Positions 62,101 through 64,000 of a stretch of DNA of 64,000 nucleotides are shown here, in pieces. A program made the position numbers and the translations under genes. Origin of the DNA: an uncultured Bacteroidales bacterium (lineage in GTDB: Bacteria > Bacteroidota > Bacteroidia > Bacteroidales > CAIXZF01); assembly GCA_903923925.1 (NCBI GenBank), contig CAIXZF010000006.1:32106-96105 (forward strand), given 5' to 3'. The stretch's first letter is position 1; each line of letters opens with the position of its first letter. Under the pieces are notes generated by a model. It saw only the letters and a list, made by a program, of their open reading frames with translations. It searched no databases and was not told the origin of the DNA.

Positions 62101-63849
62101 GATGGCACCTGCTCCCGTATTGTCTCCTTTGGCTCCAATAGCTGCAGTATTCCCATCAGCACTGAGTGTAACAGAACATCCAAAGAGAGAGATCCCCGAT
62201 AAATCAGCACCAGAAAGTTTCCCACCTTGCTGCGACCATGTGGTTCCGCTCTTTGTAAAGACATAGGCCCCACCTGCTCCCAATGCTGACAAATTTGCTC
62301 CAGCAATAGCAGTATTCCCGTCGGCACTTAAAGCGACTGAATAGCCAACCTGTGCTCCTGTACCGGAACCGGAACCGTTGAGTTTCCCTCCCTGTTGGTT
62401 CCAAACTCCACTATAACGGGTGAATACCCAGATAGAGCCTTGTGAGAAGTTATCTCCATATCCTGCTACAAGTACCGTATTACCGTCAGCACTCATCGAA
62501 ACAGAAAATCCCTGGTTTATGTTAATCCCGGAATAACCGGAACCAACAAGTTTGTTACCCTGTTGGTTCCAAACATTTCCTGACCTGGTGAAGATAAAGG
62601 CTGCGCCAACCCCAAGATTATCTCCATTCGCGCCGGCAATAGCAGTGTTGCCGTCGGCACTGATAGCAACCGAAACCCCAAATTGCGGGTTAATGCCTGT
62701 GAGCCCCAACCCAGTGATTTTATCTCCCTGCTGGGTCCAGACACCACCAGAACGTGTATAAAACCAGATTGCACCCTGCAGGATGTTGTCGCCAGGTCCT
62801 CCTACTATCGCAGTATTCCCGTCAGCACTCACTGCCACAGCCGAACCCTGGGTGGCGAGAGTCGTTGCACCGCTTCCCGACAATTGTCCACCCTCCTGAA
62901 CTGAAGGGTAATTTTTCGGCAGAACAGTAAAGTTGTTTCCGCTTGTTGCTGCACCGCAAACCGTACTCATGGAAACCGGACCGTTCACCGTACCGGGCAT
63001 AACCATTAACACAGCTGTTGAACCATCATTGGAAATAACAATAGCCGGAGTGCTTCCTACTGTAAAAGAATTCTCTGGTTTCAGGTTATTGCCTGTGACT
63101 GTAATGAGTGTTCCAATAGGTCCAGAAGTTGGTGTAAAGCCCGAAATAGAAGGAGATGCAGGTACTACGTTTACTGTAAGTGATCCGCAGCTTCCTGGAG
63201 TAACACATCCTCCTTCACCCCTGACATAATACGTTGTGGTAATAGCGGGCGAAACATTAAAAGAAGCTCCTGATCCTATAGATGTTCCTCCGCAACTGCC
63301 CTTGTACCAGGTCCATGAGTTAGCGTTGTTTAGCGTACCCGATACAATGCTGAGTGTAGTGACTCCGTTTGCACAGGTTGGGTTTACAGTTGCTGTAACC
63401 GTCGGTGTGGTAGGATTGATACAGACCGGGGCTACCACGAAATTTACTGTGGAACTGCTAAAACCTAGTCCATTCGAGGATCGCACTTTAAATGTATACG
63501 TGCCAGCTGGTGTTGCAGCGGTGGTTGTCATCGTCAGTGTTCCCGCGTTGTACGACATATTTACCCCTAATACTGTAGACCATGAGACCGGGTTGGTTGA
63601 AAATGAACTGATAACCCCGGCTGGCGGAGACCAGTTAACAAGCGACAAAGTAGTAGAGATCGACCCACTGCCAGATGCCGAGTAAACCAAACTAATTGAG
63701 TAAGTTACAGAACCTGATGTTCCGGAGGTTACTGTTCCTGTTTGAGGTCCTACGTTAACACCAGTTATGGTAGATGCCGCAAAGACTTTTGAATTAAAGG
63801 TTAGGACGAATAATAAACCAAGTAGAGAAAGGGTAAGAATATTTTTCAT
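59176..63849 (-). CDS. 1557-residue T9SS protein with seven-repeat beta-propeller and beta-helix
   Basis: A very large surface protein. Signal peptide to about 25. Ig-like domains precede an IPT/TIG domain (ISGFTPTSGPIGTLITVTGN) near 235. Seven FG-GAP-like repeats follow (about 335-725), each with a form of (S/N)A(D/N)GNTAIVGG and WxxQGxKLxGS, consistent with a seven-bladed propeller. Another Ig pair, then a right-handed parallel beta-helix of NosD type (about 1000-1430, many NxI/GI turns) and a T9SS sorting domain at the end (PTLSVYPNPINSNATLSV ... VVKRMEVIR). TTYYVRGEGGCVTPG occurs twice, showing internal duplication. Probably adhesive or matrix; ligand unknown. Confidence 0.85.
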   Translation of the reverse strand: MKNILTLSLLGLLFVLTFNSKVFAASTITGVNVGPQTGTVTSGTSGSVTYSISLVYSASGSGSISTTLSLVNWSPPAGVISSFSTNPVSWSTVLGVNMSYNAGTLTMTTTAATPAGTYTFKVRSSNGLGFSSSTVNFVVAPVCINPTTPTVTATVNPTCANGVTTLSIVSGTLNNANSWTWYKGSCGGTSIGSGASFNVSPAITTTYYVRGEGGCVTPGSCGSLTVNVVPASPSISGFTPTSGPIGTLITVTGNNLKPENSFTVGSTPAIVISNDGSTAVLMVMPGTVNGPVSMSTVCGAATSGNNFTVLPKNYPSVQEGGQLSGSGATTLATQGSAVAVSADGNTAIVGGPGDNILQGAIWFYTRSGGVWTQQGDKITGLGLTGINPQFGVSVAISADGNTAIAGANGDNLGVGAAFIFTRSGNVWNQQGNKLVGSGYSGININQGFSVSMSADGNTVLVAGYGDNFSQGSIWVFTRYSGVWNQQGGKLNGSGSGTGAQVGYSVALSADGNTAIAGANLSALGAGGAYVFTKSGTTWSQQGGKLSGADLSGISLFGCSVTLSADGNTAAIGAKGDNTGAGAICIFIRSGGVWSQQGSKLIGSSVGAGSSQGSSVALNADGNILVEGGNWGDVLNGTFMVFTRSGTTWTEQVAKTGSDYSGLGKSIALSANGYTAVVGGYSDSWATGGAWIFVPCFTPDIPTLSGNNICINGSTSLNITNGSLNSATTWQWYSGSCGGSQAGTGTSITVSPTATTTYYVRGEGGCVTPGTCENITITVHPLPLVTFEGIFEDQALCGDPITLTGGSPLGGTYSGTGVSGGMFDPSQAGPGTHTLTYTYTDVWGCTNSATNSIEVMQPETYTYLIGTGADFPDLTGDDGLFAFLNANRRCGDVFAIVLNDLVENGNHALNESVEVIPGNYTLSILPIDETQKLISGNCTQALIRLNGIDRITIDGGKYWPYRAIKFRNTNAGFPTLSIANGVNNCTVASCEIEGNNSDATSGVVVLESSLESNSGILFNRNIIGNISGSPAAPANIFTAKGSGSFLNHHINMQGNEFRNFSSNGINITGTGNGNNWTLYNNSFYATLTFNTNQTGINFSPGASSINNVINTNYIGGSSYQIYGINFINSGSGFFKGICVNSGNTTVSHNSVGNIKMLNIGSPSITGIEILGGTATVNNGNIIGSTNILYSINMMGIGTFDGIKSTSASEVTIKGNTVGNINYSANVGSPKVTCFYMKRGNVDQNSIFNIGCILSTMSPWIYGIYNEANGVGNNITNNMIALKGGNTANPKLFGIYDKSLGNAGSILHNTVSIQGTTYAAATNLTSAFYREGSASVILYNNILYNSKASTVYAKHYAIYSTSTTAITTNYNDLITISPNVVYWGGTTFLNLGLWKNATRDFNSIALAPVFVSASDLHLTAVNVGIDNKGSALYSVALDYDGAPRSITTPDIGCDEFVSSPGFMAPEITEDVVIEPTLSVYPNPINSNATLSVTLGKESKVSIRIYNIVGELIQSIDEQMLPEGTRNIEFNSATMRSGLYICRMIVNNEKIVVKRMEVIR

Positions 63850-64000
63850 AATAGTGTTATTAGCCTGAATAATTCATAAACTCAAAATTCGTATAAAAAA
63901 CCTTACCATGTGAGACGAAGATGACAAAAAATGTCAGCTCTTGATCAATTTTTAGGGTGAGATACCGGTTTATGTAAAGTTAATAGCTTTAGACGACATG

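Noticed and set aside
1..64000. Insertion sequences, integrases, phage genes, tRNA or rRNA genes
   Set aside because: No transposase, integrase or phage-type protein and no cloverleaf or rRNA sequence was recognised on either strand.

Overview
This AT-rich 64 kb chromosomal segment comes from a member of the Bacteroidota, most likely an anaerobic or fermentative Bacteroidales-type organism. The evidence is internal. Several secreted proteins end in type IX secretion (T9SS) sorting domains. There is a TonB-dependent receptor paired with a DUF4249 lipoprotein, and there are VIT/vWA/TonB fusions. Promoters fit the Bacteroidota pattern TTG-N19-TAnnTTTG. A HydF maturase for [FeFe] hydrogenase and amino-acid-catabolic enzymes point to a fermentative lifestyle. 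I see no tRNA, rRNA, insertion sequence, phage gene or CRISPR array.

Layout. 1-4.7 kb: partial aconitase-family dehydratase, a large FAD/Fe-S oxidoreductase and a VIT1/CCC1-type transporter. 5.1-11 kb: TonB receptor, DUF4249 lipoprotein and MprF-like membrane protein in one tight operon. 11.1-18 kb: lipoprotein, class D beta-lactamase, DUF1338 enzyme, lipoate ligase, SRPBCC protein, DUF711 protein, a decayed aminotransferase and a rhomboid protease. 18.3-21.9 kb: polyamine cluster (arginine decarboxylase, agmatinase, deoxyhypusine-synthase-like enzyme) ending in a 25-unit heptanucleotide array. 22-28.7 kb: MFS transporter, acyl-CoA dehydrogenase, two DEAD-box helicases bracketing adenosine deaminase. 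28.8-36.3 kb: propeptide-like lipoprotein, reprolysin-like T9SS protease, M3 peptidase, LamG T9SS protein and a nucleoside-recognition membrane protein.

36.6-41.1 kb: CotH / lipoprotein / VTC-domain / DUF2490 operon. 41.2-47.3 kb: small Cys protein, ECF sigma with a TonB-fused anti-sigma factor, divergent VIT-vWA-TonB protein, and a GEVED/dockerin-like secreted protein. 47.4-55.7 kb: arginine deiminase, then ftcD-aspA-TPR membrane protein-hydF-SDR, an amino-acid fermentation and hydrogenase maturation block. 55.7-63.8 kb: M6 metalloprotease, a decayed T9SS protein and a 1557-residue beta-propeller/beta-helix T9SS protein.

The most interesting points are: a stand-alone lipoprotein homologous to the propeptide of the adjacent secreted protease; the CotH/VTC operon; the sigma/anti-sigma-TonB/VIT-vWA-TonB locus; a family of paired 13-nt mini-hairpins with conserved architecture but changing stems; and a membrane-protein gene whose coding similarity starts before any standard start codon. 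Functions are inferred from sequence alone, without database searches.
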